A model generated the notes under the pieces. That model was not told where the DNA came from, ran no database searches, and saw nothing but the letters and a program-made list of their open reading frames with translations. A stretch of DNA of 64,000 nt. Origin: Owenia fusiformis. Lineage: Eukaryota > Annelida > Polychaeta > Sabellida > Oweniidae. A program made the translations under genes and the position numbers. Shown one piece after another: positions 46,201-56,900 of this stretch (its first letter is position 1; each line of letters starts with the position of its first letter). The stretch lies in the NCBI GenBank assembly GCA_903813345.2, contig CAIIXF020000011.1, forward strand, positions 32,048,166 to 32,112,165, read 5' to 3'.

Positions 46201-48175
46201 AGATTGGATGAACTTCCACAGGTACAATTTATTTATTTCTCCTAATATAATCAAAATGTAGAATCTGTTATAAAGCAAATAATCTGCAAGCAATATGGAT
46301 GTTGATATACAGGTAGGAGGTCAGCATCTCACAATAGGAGAGTATTAAAAGTTCATATTAAAATCTGTAGACCAAATTTCATTTTGAAGATGGAATGTTC
46401 AATTGTATTTATGTGAAACATAATCCTACTACAGGTTTCAACGTTTCATGTTAGAGATTTGTTTTGAAAATGAAAAAATAAAATGAGGTGATTCACTGAA
46501 TTACCATCATCCACTTTTAAGTGAAAGGCATGTGCTCTATACATTGACTCTCTTGTTGTGTCACTTTCTATTTCCCCAAACTAGCTTGTGTTTAGAGTTT
46601 CCAGTGGTGGAAGGTCACATAATAATAGGACTGGTCTGCAGTATTGAGTAACAGCACAAGTTTTCCCTCGTTGAGGTGTAAAGTCTCATTTTAACAATTT
46701 TGACCAAATTTTTCATGATTCACATATTCTTGGAGTGTTTGTAGATCAGGGTTTTTATGTGGATGCCAGCCTGTTCTCAAAACCTCAAATGCACTGGCCA
46801 CTTGCTTCTATGCTTGGAAGATCACTGAAAAGATATATATTTCCAGGCCCCAGATCTGCTGTCCCAGAAGCTACAACTAGGAGATGATGAAGATGACATG
46901 CCCGAACCCCCTCAGTTTACTGGAACGTACAATTTCTATCCTACAACAGTTGAACAAGCCCCTGTTTTCAAATCACCAGACCGCGTGGAAGTAAAGGAGA
47001 AAAGGTATGTTATTGATTGATGGCCCTTGTTTTCAAATCACCAGATCTTGTATAAATTAACTCTTAGCCTGGAGCATTTGAATTTGAACCTAAGGTCTGG
47101 TCTGCCATTTCTCAATAACATAGTGGACGAATATTACTTGATGCCATGAATTTTGTGAGTTAAGTATACTTAACGGCAGACTGCTAAGTGAAAAAAGTTT
47201 GTAAATGTAAATAAAGAACCTCTAATTTCAAATCCCCAACAATGGCGTGTTGTGTTGGACATGACCTATATAAGCTACCATCAAATTGAATAAGTAAAGC
47301 AGGGTGAAAACCATTAATGTCTGAGTCTCATTCGCTCTGATTCATCGGATGACGACCGACCATGGAGTATTTAGTTTAAAATTGTATTCAGTTTTGAACA
47401 AAAATACTTAACCGGCCACCGGACAATAAATCTGATGAAATGTGACTCAGGTTGCAAAATGTCACTACCTGCCATATGTTACAGATGCTAACCACAGAAT
47501 GCCAAATGCCAAACACCAACCTCTGAACACCGTCCTCAAGAGTTGGAAACCGTAACAATATGTATCACTTTCACCAATTGTCATACAATATCATATTAAT
47601 TCCAGGATGCTTTACCTGGATGAGGGTGAATATTTGACATTGAACGATTACCTTCAGAGCATGTTGTCTCTAGATGTCATTAACTCTGCTATTGATGGCA
47701 TCAATGCTCTGTTTGACAAGAAGATACGAGGTAGGCAATGAATGATCTCTTACTCTTGAAATAATTTTAAAATCAGCAATTTGCAGCACCAAAAGGTACT
47801 TGGACATAAACTTTCTTTTAATGTTAATAAAAAAGTCCCTTCCTTTTAAGCTCTCTTTGACAATTGGGACTGATGCATTTTTTAAGTCTAAAGAGACAGA
47901 TTTCATCTGGGCCAGGTGTCTTTTTTCGCCATTAAAAAAAATATTTTGCCTTATATTAGGAGTTAGGGCATTGTAATGCAAGTGAAATATTTAATGCAAC
48001 TTCTGATTTATTTTATCCTATAGATGGTATGGCAGAGACTGTTACACAGACAGAGGTTCGGGAACTACTCAACCTTGGACCATTTACAAAATCTCTACTA
48101 CTTCTGTTAATGAAACTTCATAGACTGAAATCTACAAGTAAAACAGCCAATGAGGCCCATTTCACAAGACTCTGA
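43058..48175 (+). CDS. SKA3: SKA3, spindle and kinetochore-associated protein 3, 10 coding exons, ~598 aa
   Basis: The coding exons are 43058-43261, 43623-43849, 44072-44227, 44599-44714, 45123-45379, 45634-45855, 46042-46221, 46847-47004, 47606-47730 and 48024-48175. They join in one frame of 599 codons. SKA3, with SKA1 and SKA2, forms the complex that couples kinetochores to microtubules through Ndc80. Evidence: an N-terminal helix (SFFAKLRRVAKSIDQ), the ELKKYGFTPK block equivalent to QKYGYSPR in human SKA3, APRTPKLEDFGVS matching the TPKLEHFGIS block, and TPGLKQI motifs matching the CTPGLK motif. The protein is longer than human SKA3 (412 aa), mainly through a repeated Pro/Thr-rich linker with many S/T-P sites, the substrates of mitotic CDK1. 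The C-terminal ~90 residues resemble the SKA1 microtubule-binding domain. The exon 2 donor is ambiguous (43849 or 43873; eight residues' difference). Confidence 0.92.
43623..43849 (+). CDS. SKA3: SKA3 exon 2
   Basis: The acceptor TTATTCCAG opens KEAQGLYMS, continuing the coiled-coil region and ending near ENLPG. Two donors give the same phase, at 43849 (AGG|GTATCA) and 43873 (AGC|GTATCC). I prefer the first by consensus. Confidence 0.75.
44072..44227 (+). CDS. SKA3: SKA3 exon 3
   Basis: The acceptor CATCCAG opens STPPPKENPGR. The exon carries the APRTPKLEDFG signature and ends at AA|GTAATT, phase 2. Confidence 0.85.
44599..44714 (+). CDS. SKA3: SKA3 exon 4
   Basis: The acceptor GTTTCAG completes an Asn codon. 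It encodes HQLPGSTTIPTP and VTPGIGDV, and the donor is AGAG|GTAGTT, phase 1. Confidence 0.85.
45123..45379 (+). CDS. SKA3: SKA3 exon 5
   Basis: The acceptor ATTTCAG opens GYNPNIDSPAS. It encodes two of the TPGxxQI motifs (ETPGARQI and STPGLKQI) and ends at CAAAG|GTAAAT, phase 0. Confidence 0.9.
45634..45855 (+). CDS. SKA3: SKA3 exon 6
   Basis: The acceptor CTTCCAG gives LKGHPVSAAPQQQN, then VPPLLQTPGIKQI and MPQTPELTIT. The donor is GAG|GTAGCA, phase 0. Confidence 0.9.
46042..46221 (+). CDS. SKA3: SKA3 exon 7
   Basis: The acceptor TACTTAG opens GISKWANQVQP. It encodes 60 codons of proline-rich linker ending DELPQ, and the donor is CAG|GTACAA, phase 0. Confidence 0.85.
46847..47004 (+). CDS. 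SKA3: SKA3 exon 8
   Basis: The acceptor TTTCCAG opens APDLLSQKLQL. It encodes DDEDDMPEPPQF and APVFKSPDR, and the donor is AAAAG|GTATGT, phase 2. Confidence 0.88.
47460..47583 (+). mobile_element. 124-bp short copy of the TGTCNCCACC family
   Basis: It begins TGTCACTACCTGCCATATG, then GTTACAGATGC, GCCAAATGCCAAAC and CGTAACAATATGTATCAC, and ends TTGTCA-TA. It is collinear with 35,118-35,243 and with the ends of 49,021-50,505. It lies in SKA3 intron 8, directly before the exon 9 acceptor. Confidence 0.65.
47606..47730 (+). CDS. SKA3: SKA3 exon 9
   Basis: The acceptor ATTCCAG completes an Arg codon. It encodes MLYLDEGEYLTLNDYLQ and LDVINSAIDGINALF, the first half of the C-terminal domain. The donor is CGAG|GTAGGC, phase 1. 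A 124-bp transposon remnant ends 22 bases before it. Confidence 0.88.
48024..48175 (+). CDS. SKA3: SKA3 exon 10
   Basis: The acceptor CCTATAG opens DGMAETVTQTEVRELL. It encodes the final helix (SLLLLLMKLHRLKS) and stops with TGA at 48173. Confidence 0.88.
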
Positions 48176-48497
48176 ACATTACATGGTACACACCAATGGT
48201 AAACACAACACATCAAGAATACAGAAACAAGAAATACAGACTTTTAGGATGTTAAAGTCTATATATGAAATAGCTTGCAAGTCTAACTGAAGAAATGGGA
48301 TGTCAGAATGTTTAATGATGTCCCCATGTATTGCAAACAAACTTGCTATCACAACACATTTCACACAGACTGACAGAGTATTATTCAGCCAAGAATGTAA
48401 AGAGAAAAATTGGGAGGATGTCAAAATATTAAAATGTTGCAACAAATACTACTGGATATAACCAAAATATATCTTTCATATTTAATATCTTAGCTAT

Positions 48498-48503
48498 AAT
48501 AAA
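48498..48503 (+). terminator. candidate poly(A) signal, SKA3
   Basis: AATAAA lies about 320 bases past the SKA3 stop. Usage is unproven. Confidence 0.4.
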
Positions 48504-48530
48504 TTCATACTTGAGCATATAGGCTAAATA

Positions 48531-48832
48531 CAGTGAAACAGAACAGCAACACCTGTCTAGTCCGAACCCCACTGGGACTTACAAAAAGCATTCAGATTAA
48601 AAAAGATGTTCAGATTTCAAGGCTTCTACATTCAAAGGATTTAGGACTTTAAGAAATATGAACACGTTCCCCTCGCTTCAATAATTAAAGCTCAATTAAA
48701 GGTTAATATTTCAATTATGACTGTCATTATGAAAATTGAGAGGTTATTTTAACATTGGAGTCAATGGGAGGAAAATGGGACTGAAAAAGTAAACCAGATG
48801 GAGTCAGATGTTTAGATATATAGGTTTCACTG
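48531..48832. mobile_element. pogo/Tc1-mariner-like MITE
   Basis: The left end is CAGTGAAAC after a TA (48529-48530); the right end is GTTTCACTG. The body contains ACCTGTCTAGTCCGAACC. CAGTGAAAC-type ends are known for pogo-like elements. The right TA is missing, and 11 bases after the left CAGTGAAAC look like an insertion. Confidence 0.55.
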
Positions 48833-49020
48833 TGTTTATATAGTATTTTGTATCTGATGATCTTTGATCAAATTTAACAAACTAACTTCAAACAAGCTAT
48901 ATTATACTCATTTCACCCTTGTCTTGTAAGAATAACTTTCTTTATCACATGTTATGTACCATGTACATATAACTAGGGTATTGTAAATACAGATCTAAAC
49001 AAGGCATTAACATGACAAAA

Positions 49021-50505
49021 TGTCACCACCTAAAACAATTTGGTCAATTTAAAGCAAGTTGGAAAATACCTTTTGACCTTAAGAAGGTTTTTGAAGATTT
49101 GAGCTTCTGGGATCTTGTAGATGATTTTGAAAAAAGAAATTGTTCAATCTGAAGCAAGTTAAAACAAGTTGAAAAAAGACCTTTTTGACCTTGAAAAGGT
49201 CATTGAAGGTCAAATGTCAAATCTAAAGTCAGATTTGAACTTCTGAGAACATGTAGATGATTTTGAAGAAAAAAAATTAGTCAATTTGAAGCAAGTTGAA
49301 AAAAGACCTTTTTGACCTTGAGAAGGTCATTGAAGGTCAAAGGTCAAATCTAAAGTCAGATTTGAACTTCTGAGAACTTGTAAAGTCAAATTTGAACTTC
49401 TGAAAAGATCTAGATGATTTTGAAAAAAAAATTTGGTCAATTTGAAGCAAGTTGAAAACAGACCTTTTTGACCTTTTTTGACCTTGAGAAGGTCATTGAA
49501 GGTCAAATGTCAAATCTAAAGTCATATTTGAATTTCTGAGAACATGTAGATGATTTTGAAAAAAAAATTTGGTCAATTTGAAGCAAGATGAAAAAATACC
49601 TTTCTGACCTTTTTTGACATTGAGAAGGTCATTGAAGGTCAAATGTCAAATCTAAAGGTCAGATTTGAATTTCTGAGAACATGTAGATGATTTTGAAAAA
49701 AAAATTTAGTCAATTTGAAGCAAGTTGAAAAAAGACCTTTTTGACCTTTTTTGACTTTGAGAAGGTCATTGAAGGTCAAATGTCAAATCTTAAGTCAAAT
49801 CTAAAGTCAGATTTGAATTTCTGAGAACACGTAGATGATTTTGAATTTTTTTTTAGTCAATTTGAAGCAAGTTGAAAACAGACCTTTTTGACCTTTATTG
49901 ACCTTGAGAAGGTCATTGAAGGTCAAATCTTAAGTCAAATCTTTAGTCAGATTTGAATTTCTGAGAACACGTAGATGATTTTGAAAAAAAAATTTTGTCA
50001 ATTTGAAGCAAGTTGAAAACAGACCTTTTTGACCTTTTTTGACCTTGAGAAGGTCATTGAAGGTCAAATGTCCAATCTAAAGTCAGATTTGAAGGTCAAA
50101 TGTCAAATCTAGTCAGATTTGAATTTCTGAGAACATGTAGATGATTTTGAAAAAAAATTTAGTCAATGTGAAGCAAGTTGAAAAAAGACCTTTTTGACCT
50201 TGAGAAGGTCATTGAAGGTCAAATGTCAAATCTAAAGTCAGATTTGAACTTCTGAGAACATGTAGGTGATTTAGAAAAAAATTGAAGTCAGTCTAAACAG
50301 TATTTGTTAAGTTATAGGAAGTTGTAAGAAATTGTTACAGACGCCGGACGCCAACCGCCGTCGCAAAAAAACGGAGACCATAACAATATGTCACCACTTT
50401 TGATGGTGACATAAAAAACGGAGACCATAACAATATGTCACCACTTTTGGTGGTGACATAAAAAACGGAGACCATAACAATATGTCACCACTTTTGGTGG
50501 TGACA
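49021..50505. mobile_element. 1.5-kb TIR element (TGTCACCACC termini) with ~137-bp core repeats
   Basis: The ends are TGTCACCACC and GGTGGTGACA. The core is nine tandem units marked by TAGATGATTTTGA, near 49117, 49254, 49411, 49547, 49684, 49832, 49972, 50138 and 50262. After the core come GTTACAGACGC, a CCGGACG stretch and a terminal hairpin unit repeated three times. There is no coding capacity. Each core unit is rich in AGGTCA/TGACCT. Confidence 0.8.
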
Positions 50506-50510
50506 TAAAA
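50372..50510. repeat. 47-bp triplicated terminal hairpin
   Basis: CGGAGACCATAACAATATG followed by a TGTCACCAC/GTGGTGACA hairpin occurs three times with 47-bp spacing (50372, 50419, 50466). The end of the 49,021 element has itself been amplified. Confidence 0.85.
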
Positions 50511-53500
50511 ATATATTATAGTATTATATATTTTAAAAACCTTGTGCTTCATCTTCATGCTTGATCTTAAATGGTTTGATACTGTGTTTTAAAATGCAAA
50601 AATATGGTACTGAATTCTCCAGTTGATTAGGCTTGATTGGTAAAGGGATGGTCCGAATGTAAAAAGTTATGGAATAACTTACAATAATTTTGTTGGGAGT
50701 TAATGTTTTCATGACAATTTTTTGTAAGATTTAAGTGATACCGAAAGGCATGGCAGGCCACTGTGGGATTAAAACATAATGGAATCAACTTCATTTTCCA
50801 CCACTTTCAACATTTGGTCACCATCCCTTGTACCAGGGTTTCAAGTTTTGAAACAAAATCACAAACTAAACAATTATTTTGTTCATATTATATATTTCAC
50901 AAATTTACAGATGACAGGTTTATACAAGTATAATAATATGTATAAACATGATCAATATTTTCTTGCAAATCATACAAAATTACACCTTCCTCACAATATT
51001 CTCACCTCAGTATGTATATTCTTCCCTATGTTGTAAAGCTCAAATTTGACTAAGTATAAAACATATTCTAAGAGAAATGTACACTTTTAATTAATCGTCC
51101 AAGGCTGTAAATTAACATAAATATACAAGGAGACATTAGTACAAAATCTAATATTTTACAGAACTCTACAATTTATAAAAACATTATGTTGCGTAACATT
51201 CTCTGATCAAGAGTGCCCATAACTTCAAAATTTTCATAAAACAAAGCACTGCACAAGTTTCCAGGATTTCAATATGTCCATTACTAATAAGAATCCATAT
51301 CCAATGTATCCAAAACTTCAGATTATGGACACCCTGTTCAGAGAACATAAATGTTTTCCAACATACAGATTGATTCATCAATTTTTTACATTTCAATATC
51401 GAATTACATTTCGAATATTTGTTTTTTTACAATTTGAGATCTCGCATATAATAAAATATACACAAAAATACATTCATGGAAAAATCAGGCACCTGTTCAT
51501 CCGATCTATACAGTTTAAGACTAAAGTGGTGTTGAAAATCTAAATTGATAAAAAAATTGATTGTTCAAAATAAGGCCATTACAATGGACATTATGATGTT
51601 AGGCTAGGGTAAATAAATTCTGTTTAACATTTTTGTTTTTACAAGAATTAGGAATTTTTCTTTTAATTTTTCTTTTATCCTCATATTATATTATATGCAC
51701 AGATTTTATAAAGTATATGTACTTGAAAATGAAAGACGAAACGATAAACATTAATTTATCGACTCCAGCCTTAGCGCTTTAAATTGCTAGCGAGGCTATT
51801 TGATTGAACATTTTTCCTTGCGAAAACTGCAAAAAACTTTAATTGTATCAACACATTAAAAACCCGCTTATTCCCTCAAAGATTGCTGTAATTTATTACA
51901 ATCATTTTTCATATAAATGTGCATTCCATAACTAAAATTCAACTTAATGTTGAGTACTACAAAGCAAATAAACTGATCCCAATGAAGACGTACTTAGATT
52001 TATATACAGGTAGAAGTTTCAAATGAGGTTAGGTACACATGCTTTGTGTGTGGCCAAATTTTTATATAATTTACAATGGCTTCACCAGACTGCAAGATGA
52101 GAGGGGGGGGTGACCTTTGCCATGTCCATACTCTGAACACAGGACTCCAAGATGAGGAATAACTCCTCAAACTGGTTATAAGGGAAACATTGTGGCCAAG
52201 CCCTGGAAACATGTGTTCTGAGAATGAAATTGGTATTTTACATTTTAATTTTCCCATAAAAGGTTCAAACCGACCCCTTGAAGTGTATTCTATGTGGGCA
52301 GTCCATATATGCTTAAGCTTTCAAATTAACGCGAAAATTGTTGTTTCTTCCCAAACTTTACCAACCCAAAATTCCACAAAAAAACACTAAATTCCTAAAG
52401 TGAACACTGCATGCGAAAACAGAAATCAAGGACACCTTCGATGAAACATGTCCAGAAAAGAAAGTTTTCCTATTTCCATTATGCAATTTTGAATTTTGGA
52501 ACATTTTAAGTCATCAGAGCATGGATGAAACATTCATTCATTCATCAATATTGAATTTGGAGCAAAATACTGAGAATACATCAAGAAAATACCAAGTGCA
52601 TTGTAAGAAGCAAAACATTCCCCTCGCCTCATTTTGGCAGCACATGTGTTTGGCCCATGTATAGGACCTATAGGAAATAACAAGATGCAACATACAATGG
52701 GAGTTTGTACTGGATCCATGAATCACCCTGTTATAGTGAATTGCATTGTAATGTTACATTGCACAAATCACACATGTCTCTACAGTGTCATGGTAGGGGT
52801 CTTGTATCCAATTAATGCATGTATCCCTGTAATGTATAATATATCCAATTAATACATATATCCAGTTATATATCCAATACTTGTTTTGACTGTATTCAGG
52901 TCATCTGTACAGTTGACAAATGTGGCTCATATATCTAGATTCCGATCCTGTATTCCGCTCATATATCAATTCCGATCCTGTCCATGTATCTATTATCCAT
53001 GTTATGTATTCAGTATCCACATCCCATGTCAAAATAATGTCTCCATATGTTGTATCCAGGTGATGTATCCATGTGTTATATCCATATGATGTATCAATTT
53101 AACATATCCAGTTCATGAATATAGCCCAAACATTACAGAAAATGAAATTTAACTTTTTTCATACAGAAAATGAAAACAAAAACTTAATCATGATTTTTAG
53201 AAGTTTTTCAGCCAGTGATATGAGAGTGAAAGATGATTCTTTAACAGCCTATAAAAAGCAACAAATATGAAATATGCCACAAAACTAAATCTGTATATAA
53301 TAATACCAACTACACCTCACGGATCTATATATAGTCTTATGTGAAGACTCAAGAAAATATGGCAAAATAGTCGACTTCCAACTTCTAAATGTTAATGAAT
53401 GGAGGATTGAGGCACAATAGCCTCAATATAACATGACATATTAGATAATTTGTTCCATGTAAATGATTGAAAGGTTGGAGCATTTCTTGTGATATGTGGC

Positions 53501-53756
53501 CTACACTGTATACAGAAGTCTCTAGGAATGCTCTTGAATAAATATGATCTCAATGTACAACAGCAATGATTTATGAATTATGGAGACTTTTGAGACAAAC
53601 AAAGCAAAACTTATACTTTTTGACCAGTTTTAATATTCTTTTGACTATCTTTCCACTAAAAGTTCCAAAATAGGCCTATCCTTGTTTTTCATATTTTCAA
53701 AAGTTGGCGATAGTGTACATTTCCTTTTAAATATAGGCTTGAATGTGTACTCATGT
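50511..53756. other. intergenic or 3' UTR of the minus-strand gene
   Basis: AT-rich with no supported exon. Between about 52,790 and 53,115, short TGTATCCA/ATATCCA words recur as a degenerate microsatellite-like tract. Part may be the 3' UTR of the gene ending at 53,757. Confidence 0.5.
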
Positions 53757-53938
53757 TTAATTGTGCTCTACTTCTGCTAGGTCAGAACTGTTTTTACGTT
53801 TAACTTCCACATAAGGGACTGCTTTGTTATGAAAGGTCGCATCAGTTTGTTTTCCTGTTTCCTGATTGGTTGATTGAATGTGCTGCTCAGCCGCGATTGG
53901 AGGAAGTGGGGATGCTTTCTTCAGGGATGGATCGACTC
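53757..53938 (-). CDS. unidentified gene, last exon
   Basis: The acceptor AATCCAG completes a Gly codon left by exon B. It encodes VDPSLKKASPLPPIAAEQ and ends SSDLAEVEHN. Confidence 0.7.
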
Positions 53939-56900
53939 CTGGATTCACAAAATATAAATATAAAATTTATTAATTATTGTCTATGAAAACAATATGCCAT
54001 AGCAAAATAAAGTAAAGTGTTTTGTTTCCTTTATTTTCAATTTTCACAGCGAAAAACTATAATACAGTAATTGAGATGGATATTAGTGTAATTTATATAG
54101 ATACAAATGTATTATTCATATCCTACAGTTTACCAAAGTATTAATTCAACAAATTAGAGTAATTATTCAACAAAACAACACTCAATATTATTTTACTTTA
54201 ATTAAATATTTAACATTGTATTTTATAAAAGCAGTGAAGCATGTCAGAATAATTGCCTAATAAATGTCTATTGAAAGCTTGTAAATCAAAATTTAACCAA
54301 ATATATGACAAACATTGTGCTTCTTATATAAACAGGGAACACTTGAGTAGTCTTATCAATCATAGTCATAATCTTTTAATCTATCAACATCATATTGATT
54401 ACTTTGATAAATGGGAAAGACCATAAACAAACATTAATATAGGGACATCAGGGGAGGAGAGGGGCATGGGTTAGGGAGAGGCATCAATAAAAGGATATCA
54501 AGAGAGAACAGGGGCATGGAAATAGATATCAGGGAAGAACAGGGACATGGATTAAGGGGGTGGCATAAATATGGGGATATCAGGGAAGAACAGGGGCATG
54601 GATTAAGGGGGTGGCATAAATATGGGGATATCAGGGAAGAACAGGGGCATGGATTAAGGGGGTGGCATAAATATGGGGATATCAGGGAAGAACAGGGGCA
54701 TGGATTAAGGGGGTGGCATAAATATGGGGATATCAGGGAAGAACAGGGGCATGGATTAAGGGGGTGGCATAAATATGGGGATATCAGGGGAGGACAGGGG
54801 CATGGGTTAGGGAGAGGCATCAATAAAAGGATATCAAGAGAGAACAGGGGCATGAAAATAGATATCAGGGAAGAACAGGGGCATGGATTAAGGGGGTGGC
54901 ATAAATATGGGGATATCAGGGAAGAACAGGGGCATGGATTAAGGGGGTGGCATAAATATGGGGATATCAGGGGAGGACAGGGGCATGGATTAAGGGGTGG
55001 CATAAATATGGGGATATCAGGAGAGAACAGGGGCATGGAAATAGATATCAGGGAAGAACAGGGACATGGATTAAGGGGGTGGCATAAATATGGGGATATC
55101 AGGGAAGAACAGGGGCATGGATTAAGGGGGTGGCATAAATATGGGGATATCAGGGGAGGACAGGGGCATGGATTAAGGGGTGGCATAAATATGGGGATAT
55201 CAGGAGAGAACAGGGGCATGGAAATAGATATCAGGGAAGAACAGGGACATGGATTAAGGGGGTGGCATAAATATGGGGATATCAGGAGAGAACAGGGGCA
55301 TGGAAATAGATATCAGGGAAGAACAGGGACATGGATTAAGGGGGTGGCATAAATATGGGGATATCAGGGGAGGACAGGGGCATGGATTAAGGGGTGGCAT
55401 AAATATGGGGATATCAGGAGAGAACAGGGGCATGGAAATAGATATCAGGGAAGAACAGGGACATGGATTAAGGGGGTGGCATAAATATGGGGATATCAGG
55501 AGAGAACAGGGGCATGGAAATAGATATCAGGGAAGAACAGGGGTATGGATTAAGGGGGTGGCATAAATATGGGGATATCAGGAGAAAACAGGGCATGGAT
55601 TAAGGGAGCGGCATTAATATAGGGATATCTGGGGAGAACAGAGGAATGGGAATGGAAAGGGTGCCTGGGGATAAATGCACTTAACAATAGCAAATATTGC
55701 ACAGCAACATGGTAAAGTATACATGCAATACTTTACTTAAGAGGTATTGAAAATGCATAAAAAACATTTGAAGGTGCAGTGTCAAAGAAAGGGATTTCTG
55801 CCTTATTGTGTAACATAGCAGCAGAAACTATGGGGCAATTAAGAGAGCATCTATTCAAAATAAGTTTTGTAATTGCTCTTATCTAGAACAGTAATATGAT
55901 GTTTCACATCTAAAACACTTGTACTTAAAAGGGAGGACATGTTAATTATAGCAGTTTTTCTAAGTTTTCTATTATTTGTTACAAATATTTCAAATATCTT
56001 GTTTGCAGTACTTTTTCTCAAAGGCTACATGCTAATAAAGTTGAAAAATGAAAGTATTTCTGACTACCTATGACATATTCTCCCTTTAGTTTAAGTGAAA
56101 GCTCTGTGAAAAAGCATGCTCATTTGGATCCTTAACTTACCGTGAATCTATACAGACTTACAGTTTAATGTGAAGACACATAAGGAGTTGTGAACCCAGA
56201 GCCTAGGGCGCCTAGAAAGCACCATCACATCATACAAAATACAGTCTGGTACACATACCCAAGGAAACATGGTGGTAAAAAATGTACTGGGAGTTCATAT
56301 TTCTTGGAGATGTGCATGATACTGCTTACACAATTCAGTCTGATCCAAAGCCACTAAAAAATTGACTGGTTCTGTTATAGGTTACTTCCTGTGGCTTTGG
56401 GTTAGATAGAAAACAGACAAATCCCATATGATCTTGCATGAAGTCTATAGTTCTCCAAAACCAACCTCTATTTTCAAAACAAAGAGGGGGGTTTATGAAG
56501 ACTTGACGCAAGACCAGCCAATAATCCGTAACCCATCCATTCATATATGCCCATATTTTGCAAAATGTGAATGACACATATTGTAATTAAATGAAAGCCG
56601 TTCTTGCATTTAAATACAAAGTTTGAGCATCATGGGTCATAATAATAATTATGGCATTTGATATGAAACAGATTCTTACTTTATTTTGATATCAAATACC
56701 CTCAAGAAATACAACATTCTTCAATCAAAACTCGTAGATTTTGTATTCAAGAATCGCAGATATAAAATACTCTTCAATGACACAGGGACGAAAGACTCAC
56801 AGGGTTGAATCTACGGAGGTTTACTGCATAAAGTATAAGACAAGACCAAACGTGACAACTTTAAAAGCAAAGCACTTTCTGAGTCATTATGTCAGATTAT

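Noticed and set aside
54434-55566. Long frames of 261, 278 and 97 codons on both strands
   Set aside because: Pure translation of a 51-bp minisatellite; open on both strands, no non-repeat sequence, no splice or start context.
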